Source: Mytilisepta virgata (lineage: Eukaryota; Mollusca; Bivalvia; Mytilida; Mytilidae). From it: 64,000 nucleotides of DNA. Below, one piece after another: positions 47,701 to 50,649 of the stretch (positions within the stretch are counted from its first letter, which is position 1; each line of letters starts with the position of its first letter). The notes below the pieces were generated by a model. That model ran no database searches. It saw nothing but the letters and a program-made list of their open reading frames with translations, and was not told the DNA's origin. The DNA lies in NCBI GenBank assembly GCA_028015205.1, contig CM051521.1:127666614-127730613 (forward strand), in the 5' to 3' direction. Position numbers and translations under genes: made by a program.

Positions 47701-49370
47701 TTTGGTACCATAGGGGGTCTGAGGGGGGGTCATGCCCCACCCCCTCAAATGATAAAATACTAAATAGACGGAATCGCTTGATATCATACGACTTGATAGG
47801 CCCATATTCCTAGATGCGCCTTCCGAAAAAAAAATTTCAATCTGTGGGAAGGAACATATATTTTGGGGGTCTCAAAAGGGGGTGGGGTTTTGCAAATTCT
47901 ACTATAGAAGTCTATGGGAAAAGTGATATAACTTGATCATTTGTGATCTTAACTTGGAAATACTACCTGTTACCTTGGATATTTAAGTTTTTATACCCCA
48001 CCACACGAAGTGGCGAGGTATTATGTTATACCCTCCATTTCGTTGTCTTAGGGGGGGTCATGCCCCACCCCCTCAAATAACAAAATACTTAATATTTTGG
48101 AAACCATTGTGATCCCCACCCTATAACCATATATATTATTACTCCTTATGATAAGACAAATCATTTGGTACCATAGGGGGGTCTGAGGGGGGTCATGCCC
48201 CACCCCCTCAAATGATAAAATACTAAATATTCTGAAAACCATTGAGATCCCCACCCTATAACCATATATATTATTACTCCTTATGATAAGACGAATCATT
48301 TGGTACCATAGGGGGGTCTGAGGGGGGTCATGCCCCACGCCCTCAAATGATAAAATACTAAATATTCTGAAAACCATTGAGATCCCCAACCAATAACCAT
48401 ATATATTATTACTCCTTATGATAAGACGAATCATTTGGTACCATAGGGGGTCTGAGGGGGGGTCATGCCCCACCCCCTCCAATGACAAAATACTTATTAT
48501 TCTGAAAACCATTGAGATCCCCACCCTATAACCATATATATTATTACTCCTTATGATAAGACGAATCATTTGGTACCATAGGGGGTCTGAGGGGGGGAAG
48601 GGGGGGGTCATGCCCCACCCCCTTAAATGGCTAAAGGGGAGGTGGAGGCCATTGCACCTTCAATAATAAAATATTTTGATAAAACATCTGTTAATCATGT
48701 TAATACCGATTACAACATATAAAACTGCAGATATTGAATACCATATATCAAACATTTTGCATATACTCAATCTCTTTGTACACTTGCCCAGTATTTCAAA
48801 CACTAGGAATTCCAAAAATACCCTGAAAGAGAAAGAGCTTCGTTTAGGAGACATTCGAAACTGCATCCAGTTTCAATTATACCTTGTTAATTGTGCCTTT
48901 ACTAATGTTACAATTATTTCTTTAATGGACCCATTTTTCAAGAAAAATCTTACGATTAACTGTTAATACTGATATGCGTGTGAATCTAAATTTTTAAGTC
49001 ATGTCAAGTAATATTACGATCCAATAACAAATATTTTAGTAAAATTTATAGCTTAAACACATTGAACTCTTATTAAAAATTCCTTTCGTACTCTGGAATG
49101 TTCATTGATTTTGAATTAAAAAAAATACTCAATATTTCAGGAAAAAAGGAATACATTCATTGTAATTGATCTCACATAGCAGAGAAAAAAATCTGTGATA
49201 AAATTCCATTTGAAATTATACACAACTACAGTTGCAATCTTTTCAGCTGTGATTTCCATCACTTTGATTTCAATATAGCTTTCATTTTGTATATGTTTCA
49301 GGTAAAGTTAGCTGCAGGGGGAAATGACTCCTTCATCTCAGTATATTCTACAGCACTCAGAAGAAGTTGA
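2585..49370 (+). CDS. RPTOR: RPTOR (raptor), TORC1 scaffold subunit; whole gene, 32 coding exons
   Basis: Raptor binds TOR kinase, recruits TOS-motif substrates (S6K, 4E-BP) and links the complex to Rag GTPases on the lysosome (established for the family). The conceptual product is 1283 residues, against about 1335 in human. Visible parts are: the N-terminus with WNL...EKIEGSK...WRMK (residues 19-53); the caspase-like RNC domain (about 54-217) with FHYNGHG (His152) and YDCSKAG (Cys195); a helical solenoid (about 278-805) including [31 protein letters not shown] and RWCGVRD; a short Ser-rich linker (about 706-770); and a WD40 propeller (about 954-1283) with FWDWE, RVWD and FWDPR. All 31 introns are GT-AG and all phases agree, with a total of 3852 nt. 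Intron stretches not listed separately show nothing I recognise. The protein is certain; individual exon edges are well supported except the exon 18 donor, which has two in-frame options. Confidence 0.97.
2744..4039 (+). other. RPTOR intron 1, first part; nothing recognised
   Basis: AT-rich intronic sequence. The - strand frame at 3303-3500 has no support as a gene. Confidence 0.5.
4040..4600 (+). repeat. 3' part of palindrome-headed repeat family A (about 3 internal units)
   Basis: Contains diverged tandem units carrying phrases like gaaaccacttg(g/a)c(c)aa and ggaaccaga, spaced about 140-160 bp. It ends with aaatccaggtggatgatac, then a decayed hairpin and ctctag followed by T. The same 3' end occurs in the fuller copy at 28321-30136. 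The palindromic head is missing here. Confidence 0.7.
4874..4976 (+). CDS. RPTOR: RPTOR exon 2 (residues 54-88)
   Basis: Begins after ttcag and encodes [20 protein letters not shown] then CARLECWI, almost identical to the first strand of the RNC domain in vertebrate raptor. Ends ATAG|gtatac, one base into the Asp codon. Confidence 0.97.
5615..5775 (+). CDS. RPTOR: RPTOR exon 3 (residues 88-141)
   Basis: The acceptor is ttatag. It encodes the RNC segment [20 protein letters not shown] followed by [16 protein letters not shown]. The donor is AAA|gtaggt, phase 0. Confidence 0.97.
5925..7229. mobile_element. 1.3-kb DNA transposon with ~65-bp terminal inverted repeats (non-autonomous)
   Basis: The left end (ccatcttcgctagccaaggg at 5925, running to about 5996) and the right end (7160-7229) are reverse complements over about 65-70 bp with a few differences, including the block gcttctctctcttcaccctt. 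The flanks share ACA, a possible 3-bp target duplication. No transposase is recognisable inside. It sits in intron 3 beginning 150 bp after exon 3. Confidence 0.8.
7235..7436 (+). repeat. Direct tandem duplication, 2 x 101 bp
   Basis: The segment starting cttatacctacaatttatct at 7235 is repeated at 7336 with about five substitutions. It abuts the right end of the 5925-7229 transposon. Confidence 0.85.
7775..7855 (+). CDS. RPTOR: RPTOR exon 4 (residues 142-168)
   Basis: A 27-codon exon between tttacag and AAG|gtaaaa. It encodes [18 protein letters not shown], then NGEIWVFNK. The His of the HYNGHG motif (His152) occupies the caspase-type catalytic His position of the RNC domain. Raptor itself is not a known protease. 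Confidence 0.97.
8255..8337. repeat. Perfect 18-bp inverted repeat with 47-bp loop
   Basis: caaataccagaaataaac at 8255-8272 is the exact reverse complement of gtttatttctggtatttg at 8320-8337. In intron 4; possibly the end pair of a tiny fold-back element. Confidence 0.7.
8625..8771 (+). CDS. RPTOR: RPTOR exon 5 (residues 169-217)
   Basis: Encodes [20 protein letters not shown] followed by [17 protein letters not shown]. Cys195 in YDCSKAG is the Cys of the caspase-like dyad. The acceptor is atttcag, the donor is GAG|gtttgt, phase 0. Confidence 0.97.
8772..10045 (+). other. RPTOR intron 5, first part; no clear feature
   Basis: AT-rich. Two similar phrases with aaaggggt(g/t)c(g/a)tatta at about 9190 and 9880 hint at an old repeat, but I could not define its ends. 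Confidence 0.4.
10050..10330. mobile_element. Fold-back element, copy 1 (78-bp arms)
   Basis: Arms at about 10158-10235 and 10243-10320 are near reverse complements (agattctccttcaatttact against aggtacgagtgagttatgga and so on) separated by a few bases, forming a long hairpin. The same element with its left flank is found at 35697-35970. Confidence 0.8.
10406..11265 (+). repeat. 161-bp tandem repeat, about 5 units, with GC-rich head
   Basis: After a head of gggc/ggac repeats (10408-10432), units beginning gtgtccgtg recur at 10441, 10602, 10763, 10924 and 11085, a period of 161 bp with few differences. The last unit contains a small internal duplication near 11190-11240. Short open frames repeated every 161 bp are a by-product of the unit and are not genes. 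Confidence 0.9.
11616..11794 (+). CDS. RPTOR: RPTOR exon 6 (residues 218-277)
   Basis: Opens with a variable Gly/Ser-rich stretch ([15 protein letters not shown]) and continues with [18 protein letters not shown] and [20 protein letters not shown], strongly conserved in raptor. The acceptor is ttttcag. The donor is AAGTG|gtatat, which splits the Trp codon. Confidence 0.96.
12064..12276 (+). mobile_element. SINE-like element with ATCC tail and 15-bp target duplication
   Basis: A 213-bp body beginning ctggtcggctcggagtcagt and ending in catccatccatcca-type repeats. It is flanked by the perfect 15-bp duplication tcaaagtaatgtgta at 12049-12063 and 12277-12291. A diverged copy is at 20401-20826. 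I see no convincing tRNA boxes. Confidence 0.8.
12570..12629 (+). CDS. RPTOR: RPTOR exon 7 (residues 277-297); its end is unit 1 of a 31-copy array
   Basis: A 60-nt exon after tatttag encoding the remainder of Trp, then [20 protein letters not shown]. The human counterpart is similar in length and pattern (LVPGVTLDLIEK). The donor is GATAA|gtaagt, and the split Lys codon is completed by the first base of exon 8. The last 30 or so bases and the donor are the first copy of the 42-bp tandem array that follows. Using any later copy of the donor would read a TAA stop directly after this exon. Confidence 0.93.
12597..13899 (+). repeat. 31-copy 42-bp minisatellite made of exon 7 end plus its splice donor
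   Basis: The unit is agttccagatctgactgaag followed by acttagtagataagtaagta and ct. Unit 1 is the last part of exon 7 with its donor. I count 31 units to 13899, most differing only at the base before or after 'gttcc'. Nearly all keep ataagtaagt; exceptions are units 6, 21 and 23 (changed after gtaa) and 25-26 (1-bp deletion, ttggtaagt, catatctg). Period 42 is a multiple of 3, so a 445-codon frame stays open on the - strand, but it is only repeat sequence. Confidence 0.97.
14225..14600 (+). mobile_element. LINE 3'-end relic
   Basis: Encodes [20 protein letters not shown] then [20 protein letters not shown], and after a stop the frame continues with [12 protein letters not shown]. This [13 protein letters not shown]...CTFC...HLF..C pattern is the C-terminal region of a LINE family frequent in bivalves. 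No RT core is present, consistent with 5' truncation. Confidence 0.65.
14837..14937 (+). CDS. RPTOR: RPTOR exon 8 (residues 297-331)
   Basis: Acceptor ttatag, then the base that completes Lys297 and [20 protein letters not shown] followed by [13 protein letters not shown], a hallmark raptor segment. The donor is AGAG|gtttgt. Confidence 0.97.
15198..15325. mobile_element. Fold-back element with ~45-bp arms
   Basis: taaggattgacagtaatttt at 15198 and onward to 15242 is mirrored by 15282-15325 ending ttacagtcaatcctta, with a few mismatches. It lies in intron 8. Confidence 0.75.
16093..16237 (+). CDS. RPTOR: RPTOR exon 9 (residues 331-379)
   Basis: Encodes [20 protein letters not shown] then [13 protein letters not shown] and LPPTYQHPM. 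The acceptor is tttacag. The donor ATGTG|gtaaat splits a Trp codon completed in exon 10. The exon's last bases plus donor resemble the repeat unit of the array in the following intron. Confidence 0.97.
16238..16545 (+). repeat. Decayed tandem copies of the exon 9 end region
   Basis: Recurring phrases acctccta(c/t)at, cagcatcctgtgtt, cagcttcctgtgttctatat and caatatcctttatgtatata followed by gtaag resemble the exon 9 end plus donor (acctcctacttaccaacatc then ctatgtggtaaat). They bridge exon 9 and the regular 39-bp array. Confidence 0.55.
16546..17010 (+). repeat. 39-bp minisatellite, 12 units, each with a donor-like site
   Basis: Unit: tatatgtatcagcgttctcc then atggtaagttacaactaaa. Starts fall every 39 bp from about 16549 to 16978. 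Units 2-4 and 6-8 carry the same variants (gctctccattg, ctcaat...ccgtgg, cagtgttctcc), so a four-unit block of 156 bp was duplicated. Nearly every unit has (a/t)ggtaagt. Open frames on both strands here are repeat artefacts. Confidence 0.93.
17380..17560 (+). CDS. RPTOR: RPTOR exon 10 (residues 379-439)
   Basis: Acceptor ttgtag, completing Trp379, then [36 protein letters not shown] and [10 protein letters not shown]. Helical solenoid. The donor is CAG|gtataa, phase 0. Confidence 0.97.
18128..18211 (+). CDS. RPTOR: RPTOR exon 11 (residues 440-467)
   Basis: A 28-codon exon ([20 protein letters not shown] then LGSWAVSL) between tttatag and TTG|gtatgt; helical repeat region, phase 0 at both ends. 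Confidence 0.97.
18979..19089 (+). CDS. RPTOR: RPTOR exon 12 (residues 468-504)
   Basis: Encodes [20 protein letters not shown] then [17 protein letters not shown], essentially the vertebrate sequence of the solenoid core. The acceptor is gttgcag, the donor is AGT|gtaagt, phase 0. Confidence 0.98.
19385..19459 (+). CDS. RPTOR: RPTOR exon 13 (residues 505-529)
   Basis: A 25-codon exon: [20 protein letters not shown] then DPYMP. The acceptor is atttcag, the donor is CCT|gtaagt, phase 0. Confidence 0.97.
19593..19808 (+). mobile_element. Possible SINE with AATC tail
   Basis: A unit of about 215 bp ending caaatcaatcaatc. Its middle (aggtcatgccgttatgtgca) has the look of molluscan SINEs. Ends and target duplication are not clear. 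Confidence 0.35.
20401..20826 (+). mobile_element. Second copy of the 12064-type SINE, split by a MITE
   Basis: ctgggcggctcaggatctgt, gagctagcacgttaaaaacc, then after an insertion gatcttgtcctgatatgcac and a catccatt tail, parallel to 12064-12276. The insertion at 20543-20752 divides it, showing the SINE is older than the MITE. Confidence 0.75.
20543..20752. mobile_element. 210-bp MITE with ~27-bp terminal inverted repeats
   Basis: The left end is tactgtaaatacggaaatta then ttgcg; the right end is cgcaataatttctgaattta then cagta. The interior repeats tcgcaataat in both orientations, so most of the element can fold. Nested within the 20401-20826 SINE. Confidence 0.85.
20930..20995 (+). CDS. RPTOR: RPTOR exon 14 (residues 530-551)
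   Basis: A 22-codon exon reading [19 protein letters not shown] then QGQ, the start of a HEAT-type helix pair. The acceptor is ttatag, the donor is CAG|gtaaga, phase 0. Confidence 0.97.
21841..21939 (+). CDS. RPTOR: RPTOR exon 15 (residues 552-584)
   Basis: Encodes [20 protein letters not shown] then [13 protein letters not shown]. The acceptor is tttgtag, the donor is AAG|gtaggt, phase 0. Confidence 0.97.
21950..22872 (+). other. RPTOR intron 15, first part; nothing recognised
   Basis: AT-rich intronic DNA without repeats or coding signal that I can support. Confidence 0.4.
22873..23070 (+). repeat. Degenerate ~57-bp tandem repeat, about 4 units
   Basis: Units share gaaaagttattatcca, (t/a)ttgtt(a/g)aatca and gggg(t)tatt(t)cc. 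They are diverged and variable in length. Confidence 0.7.
23591..23683 (+). CDS. RPTOR: RPTOR exon 16 (residues 585-615)
   Basis: Encodes [20 protein letters not shown] then [11 protein letters not shown], the conserved RWCGVRD helix of the solenoid. The acceptor is ttttag, the donor is GAG|gtatat, phase 0. Confidence 0.97.
24207..24347 (+). CDS. RPTOR: RPTOR exon 17 (residues 616-662)
   Basis: Encodes [20 protein letters not shown] then [12 protein letters not shown] and DGSPLVRK. The acceptor is atacag, the donor is AAG|gtttgt, phase 0. Confidence 0.97.
24653..24884 (+). repeat. Four 58-bp decoy units of the exon 18 acceptor and exon start
   Basis: tatag followed by g(a/t)attagttgtgg... 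starts at 24653, 24711, 24769 and 24827, and the real exon at 24885; the spacing is exactly 58 bp each time. Units 1 and 3 share one variant set (cattcactgccattgtttct), units 2 and 4 another (cttcaccccctgttttctca), an A-B-A-B pattern. Each unit has the intron end plus the first 28 or so bases of exon 18. Confidence 0.95.
24885..25014 (+). CDS. RPTOR: RPTOR exon 18 (residues 663-706); has upstream decoy acceptors
   Basis: Encodes [20 protein letters not shown] then [18 protein letters not shown], matching the last solenoid helix before the linker. The acceptor gttatag is the fifth of five acceptor-plus-exon-start units spaced exactly 58 bp apart. The donor ATG|gtgggt leaves one base; a second donor at 25045 keeps the same phase and adds 10 codons. 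I chose the shorter form because its donor has G at +5, but this is not certain. Confidence 0.9.
25015..25044 (+). other. RPTOR: Possible in-frame extension of RPTOR exon 18 (alternative donor)
   Basis: If the donor TCTG|gtaatt at 25045 is used instead of the one at 25015, exon 18 gains exactly 30 nt and the product gains the ten residues [10 protein letters not shown] with phase unchanged. Neither donor is strong: gtgggt has G at +5, gtaatt has A at +3 and +4. Both isoforms are possible. Confidence 0.45.
25045..26339 (+). other. RPTOR intron 18; nothing recognised
   Basis: AT-rich. A 140-codon frame starting upstream merely runs through exon 18 into the intron. Confidence 0.4.
26340..26402 (+). 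CDS. RPTOR: RPTOR exon 19 (residues 706-727), Ser-rich linker
   Basis: A 63-nt exon, acceptor atttcag, donor CAT|gtaagc. It joins exons 18 and 20 in phase and encodes the remainder of a Glu codon, then [20 protein letters not shown]. The composition (basic, Ser-rich) fits the phospho-regulated linker of raptor, but residue-level similarity is low, so the assignment rests on position, phase and splice sites. Confidence 0.75.
26403..27721 (+). other. RPTOR intron 19; one unlikely mini-exon candidate
   Basis: AT-rich. A segment at 27216-27250 bounded by tttag and gtaagt looks exon-like but does not fit the phase of its neighbours. Confidence 0.4.
27722..27957 (+). CDS. RPTOR: RPTOR exon 20 (residues 727-805), AMPK-type site and last solenoid helices
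   Basis: Acceptor attacag. It starts with a Ser/Thr-rich stretch, then [14 protein letters not shown], which lines up with the vertebrate MRRASSYSSLNS segment; Ser760 corresponds to the AMPK/14-3-3 site Ser792 of human raptor. It continues with [20 protein letters not shown] and [10 protein letters not shown], matching the conserved helix pair. The donor is AAG|gtacag, phase 0. Confidence 0.95.
28321..30136 (+). mobile_element. Palindrome-headed repeat element, family A, near full length
   Basis: The head agctcacctgacccaaaggg then tcaagtgagct forms a 14-bp stem with one mismatch (28321-28351), followed by cgtccgtcgtc repeats. The body has about seven units, period about 167 bp, built on ctgaaaccacttgaccaatt then ggaaccagacttgg and ccaagatggccgccacagc. 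The 3' end reads ccaggtgagcgatacaggct then cttgagagcctctag: an inverted copy of the head's caggtgagc plus a terminal hairpin before CTAG|T. A hairpin just before CTRR-T is Helitron-like, and internal tandem units are known in non-autonomous bivalve Helentron-type elements; that class is inference. It ends 8 bp before exon 21. Confidence 0.8.
30145..30245 (+). CDS. RPTOR: RPTOR exon 21 (residues 806-839)
   Basis: Encodes [20 protein letters not shown] then [13 protein letters not shown]. The SAPSSP motif parallels the human SAPASP motif with its proline-directed site. I chose the acceptor tttatag at 30144 over ctacag 15 nt later because both keep phase but the longer form fits the human ATVNA-type start. 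A repeat element ends 8 bp before this exon. The donor is AGG|gtaagt. Confidence 0.92.
30470..33300 (+). repeat. 45-bp minisatellite, about 63 units, in intron 21
   Basis: Unit: attaaatgctactattatcc, then aatacaacaggagaacatcc and caatg. The period is exactly 45 throughout. Units differ by single bases (atc/acc, tta/tac, cag/cgg), and blocks of variants recur. Because 45 is a multiple of 3 and few units carry stops, frames of 430 (+) and 783 (-) codons stay open; they are perfectly periodic, lack neighbours or splice logic, and are not credible proteins. Confidence 0.97.
33328..33598 (-). mobile_element. tRNA-derived SINE, - strand, with 13-bp target duplication
   Basis: Reverse complement of the SINE at 54604-54867. 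It starts at the right with ggggcttcggtggctgagtg and ends at the left in an aaacaaacaaac tail. A box-B-like gagtttgaatctc is visible on the - strand. It is flanked by tttattactgggt at 33315-33327 and 33599-33611. It follows the 45-bp array directly. Confidence 0.9.
33877..34006 (+). CDS. RPTOR: RPTOR exon 22 (residues 839-882)
   Basis: Acceptor atttcag. Linker sequence ends in [12 protein letters not shown], matching RTRKMFDKGP of vertebrates. The donor is GGG|gtaaga, phase 0. Confidence 0.95.
34021..34160. mobile_element. 140-bp MITE with 26-bp inverted ends
   Basis: gggtcccatttcacaaacat then tcgtac at the left is mirrored by gtaccaatgtttgtgaaacg then ggaccc at the right, two mismatches. 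It begins 15 bp after the exon 22 donor, so it sits inside intron 22 very close to the splice site. Confidence 0.8.
34321..34534 (+). CDS. RPTOR: RPTOR exon 23 (residues 883-954)
   Basis: Encodes [20 protein letters not shown] then [18 protein letters not shown] and [12 protein letters not shown]. This is the basic helical segment ahead of the propeller (human CDWSARYFAQPVMKIPEE). The acceptor is ttttag, the donor is GCAG|gtaaaa. Confidence 0.97.
34714..34828 (+). CDS. RPTOR: RPTOR exon 24 (residues 954-992), start of WD40 propeller
   Basis: Encodes [20 protein letters not shown] then [17 protein letters not shown], the first blade (human VVKFHPFTPCIAVADKDS). The acceptor is ttttag, the donor is TTAG|gtacgt, splitting a Ser codon. 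Confidence 0.97.
35155..35279 (+). CDS. RPTOR: RPTOR exon 25 (residues 992-1034)
   Basis: Encodes [20 protein letters not shown] then [14 protein letters not shown] and LLCGS, a WD40 blade with the FWDW strand. The acceptor is tttcag, the donor is TCAG|gtaagt. Confidence 0.97.
35408..35703. mobile_element. Probable ~295-bp MITE rich in gctagc palindromes
   Basis: The left end ttcagtatcgtagcagctag and right end gtagcggcttcgatattgaa are imperfect inverted repeats. Internal gtagcagctagcctagctgc is itself palindromic. Confidence 0.55.
35697..35970. mobile_element. Fold-back element, copy 2
   Basis: Diverged copy of 10050-10330: shared left flank (gataaactagagaagt, tcttgaggttttt) and hairpin arms at about 35802-35880 and 35888-35963. 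Confidence 0.8.
36425..36532 (+). CDS. RPTOR: RPTOR exon 26 (residues 1034-1070)
   Basis: Encodes [20 protein letters not shown] then [16 protein letters not shown]; the DDGAVRIW strand is the WD motif of the blade. The acceptor is ttttag, the donor is AAAG|gtacgt. Confidence 0.97.
36870..37102 (+). repeat. ~41-bp intronic tandem repeat, 6 units
   Basis: Units carry atcaatattattgcacaata then tgcataatctgtgatac. The first spacing is 33 bp, the rest about 41-42. The core attgcacaat differs at one base from the C/EBP-type palindrome attgcgcaat. Confidence 0.85.
37530..37636 (+). CDS. RPTOR: RPTOR exon 27 (residues 1070-1105)
   Basis: Encodes [20 protein letters not shown] then [16 protein letters not shown], matching human VVDWEQETGLLMSSGDVRIV. 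The acceptor is ttttag, the donor is CAG|gtataa, phase 0. Confidence 0.98.
38253..38383 (+). CDS. RPTOR: RPTOR exon 28 (residues 1106-1149)
   Basis: Encodes [20 protein letters not shown] then [20 protein letters not shown]. The [13 protein letters not shown] string is identical to vertebrate raptor. The acceptor is ttgtag, the donor is AATG|gtaata. Confidence 0.98.
39126..39212 (+). CDS. RPTOR: RPTOR exon 29 (residues 1149-1178)
   Basis: Encodes [20 protein letters not shown] then GSEGKIVSA (human CRVMTYREHTAWVVKASLQK). The acceptor is tttcag, the donor is CAAG|gtcagt. Confidence 0.97.
39348..39545 (+). repeat. Decayed partial copies of exon 30 and its acceptor
   Basis: Copy A (39352-39397, after ttgtag): gatgttggattctgggattg resembles exon 30's gatgtaagattctgggatcc. 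Fragment B (39434-39446): ttcagcaatgctg is identical to the exon 30 acceptor and first bases. Copy C (39505-39540): ttctggtattctcattttac then agacttcatcggtc matches ttctgggatcctcgttttac then agaatcagtc. All lie within 260 bp upstream of the real exon. Confidence 0.7.
39609..39728 (+). CDS. RPTOR: RPTOR exon 30 (residues 1178-1218)
   Basis: Encodes [20 protein letters not shown] then [20 protein letters not shown], matching VNGDVRIFDPR...TALDIHPQADLIA. The acceptor is tttcag, the donor is CATG|gtatgt. Decayed copies of its first part lie upstream in the same intron. Confidence 0.97.
40030..40900 (+). repeat. Diverged copy of repeat family A (about 6 units)
   Basis: Phrases gaaccacctggccaattgga then accaaac, gccagttgaaaccaaac, gtccttagatggtcctcctt and accaagatggctgctg recur at about 115-165 bp spacing. 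Neither the palindromic head nor the 3' hairpin is recognisable. Confidence 0.65.
40965..41094 (+). CDS. RPTOR: RPTOR exon 31 (residues 1218-1261)
   Basis: Encodes [20 protein letters not shown] then [20 protein letters not shown] and PYK (human KYYDGFMGQRVGAISCLAFHP). The acceptor is tttcag, the donor is AAG|gtaaga, phase 0. The last part of the exon is repeated just downstream. Confidence 0.98.
41098..41180 (+). repeat. Recent tandem copy of the exon 31 end in intron 31
   Basis: ctgagtacaatcaaatatca then tgagggatttctgggacaga and so on repeats 41014-41085 at an offset of 91 bp with a handful of substitutions. The copy lacks a gtaag donor (it reads cctgtgaattc), so it cannot serve as an alternative exon end as it stands. 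Confidence 0.92.
41191..42765 (+). other. RPTOR intron 31, first part; nothing recognised
   Basis: AT-rich sequence. The - strand frame at 42205-42537 has no recognisable similarity. Confidence 0.4.
42766..42820 (+). repeat. Palindromic head of a repeat interrupted by the LINE
   Basis: tgtctcccaaacgaagtttg then gagaca forms an 11-bp stem with one bulged C. It is followed by ttgtttttgctgagttctta then ttattatt. Sequence after the LINE tail (ttcttctttccgggcgcgtt then ttttcgaac) looks like the continuation of the same repeat. Confidence 0.6.
42822..46680 (+). mobile_element. Non-LTR retrotransposon (LINE), nearly full length, inactivated
   Basis: One long frame from 42966 encodes an APE-type endonuclease ([34 protein letters not shown]) and then a reverse transcriptase with [33 protein letters not shown] and the catalytic YADD at 45234-45245, then a C-terminal zinc knuckle ([19 protein letters not shown], 46255-46311). 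Breaks: TAG at 43371-43373 and TAA at 44451-44453, both in the same frame, and a +1 frameshift near the A-rich run at 46019-46036, so it cannot make its protein. The tail is (TTATTA)-rich at 46650-46680. No ORF1 is visible. It most resembles CR1/L2/Jockey-group LINEs; the clade is not determined. The 5' end is approximate. Confidence 0.92.
46690..48625 (+). repeat. G/C-run tandem repeat block (~137-bp units) in two large copies
   Basis: Units with gggggggtcatgccccaccc then cctcaaatgataaaatact and ccatatatattattactcct are repeated about six times at 46905-47765 and about four to five times at 48045-48615. The leader before each run (gaacatatattttgggggtc to ttggatatttaagtttttat) is also duplicated (46740-46890 and 47845-47992), so the whole block was copied. 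The second copy has an extra hairpin-like insert (accccaccacacgaagtggc then gaggta) near 47996-48022. Repetitive - strand frames here are artefacts. Confidence 0.93.
49302..49370 (+). CDS. RPTOR: RPTOR exon 32 (residues 1262-1283 and stop)
   Basis: Acceptor gtttcag, then [20 protein letters not shown] then RS and TGA at 49368-49370. It matches the human C-terminus (HLAVGSNDYYISVYS). It is separated from exon 31 by an 8.2-kb intron that holds the LINE and G-rich repeats. Confidence 0.97.
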   Translation, partial: VKLAAGGNDSFISVYSTALRRS

Positions 49371-50150
49371 TGATGGAGAGAGTTAATTCCCTTCGATACT
49401 TAAAAAGTTCTATCGACTGTGATCAACTTCCATATGGATGGTGATAGTTAAAACTGCTGTTATTATAGGAAATCTGATCTCTGCGGCAAAAACCAGAATC
49501 TACAAAGTCAATAGTAATACCTCAAATATATGATCAATGTTTGTGGTCATTAGACAATGCATTTAACCTCTAAGTTTTGCTGGCAATATCATTTATATTG
49601 AAAGCTAAAGAAAAATTCAAGAATCAATGCTAACCATTTTTAGAATCCTAAATGTGGCCAATCCAAAATGGTCCACAATGTTATTTTTCCAATTTGAAAA
49701 TTAATAAGAACATTTTAAGAATTTAAGGAATGTGAAAATTGTAGTTATAATTTAACCAATTTTAGGATGAAAAGGGATGTGTCTTACACCTTGTCTGAGT
49801 TATTACCTATTTGAAAAATTGTATTAATTTCCACATATTGTTTGTGTATAAAGTTAAGTGTAATGAAATCTAATGTATAAATCTCCACTTTTATCCAGAC
49901 AATATTTAATAGAAAATTGTTATTTATGTGGATTTTCAAATGAATTTTAACCTCTATAGTGAAAACATGTACAAAATCCCATTCTTATTTGAGATTGTCT
50001 TTCATTTATTTTTTTGCCTTACTGTAGAATTATAAATTAAATTATTATGGCAAATCTTTGACTTCCCACAGTAATGCAAGATTGACACGATTAATATGCA
50101 TTATTTTGTACATACAGGTTGTAATAAAATTACCAAGAAAGTGAAATTTA
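49371..50150 (+). other. RPTOR: Probable RPTOR 3' UTR
   Basis: AT-rich sequence after the stop codon. The first AATAAA downstream is at 50123-50128, so the 3' UTR could be about 0.77 kb. Longer forms using AATAAA at 50601-50606 cannot be excluded. Confidence 0.5.
50123..50128 (+). terminator. Candidate poly(A) signal AATAAA for RPTOR
   Basis: First AATAAA after the TGA at 49370. A T/G-rich stretch (gtgagttttttgtgaat) lies about 85 nt downstream. Confidence 0.4.
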
Positions 50151-50649
50151 TAGCTCTGATTACAGTGGATATTCAATTTAATTTCTCAAATTATTGTATA
50201 TAAACAACTAATTGTGAGTTTTTTGTGAATACATAGTGGATCATTATGGATAATAAGTTTATTGAGGTTCGTTTCTAGGTCTATACTGACAAGACTGGAA
50301 TTGTACTATAGTGTTACTAACTTGCTGATTCTTTATTGGCCCTTGTATTGATTCAAGGTTATCTGTATTGGTCCCAAGACCAAAAATTTGTATTAAATTA
50401 TTAATCGGATAAATTTTCATATAGATACCAGTATTTATAAAGACCAGGGCAAAGTAAAAATATTGGTCGTTCCAAATTTTCCATATTAAGGCTATTTTTA
50501 TCATATTGGTTAATAAACTCTTGTACTATTTCAAATTTGTACAGTTTCGTACCATTTCACAATACAGAAAAGCTATGAGCTGACCTGAAATAGTTTTATA
50601 AATAAACTTTTCATGCAAAGTAATACAGCTACCTTTGTGGCGTTATATA

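Noticed and set aside
46906..48611. Repetitive - strand frames with [15 protein letters not shown] repeats
   Set aside because: Produced by the ~137-bp G/C-run array; no start context or independent similarity.
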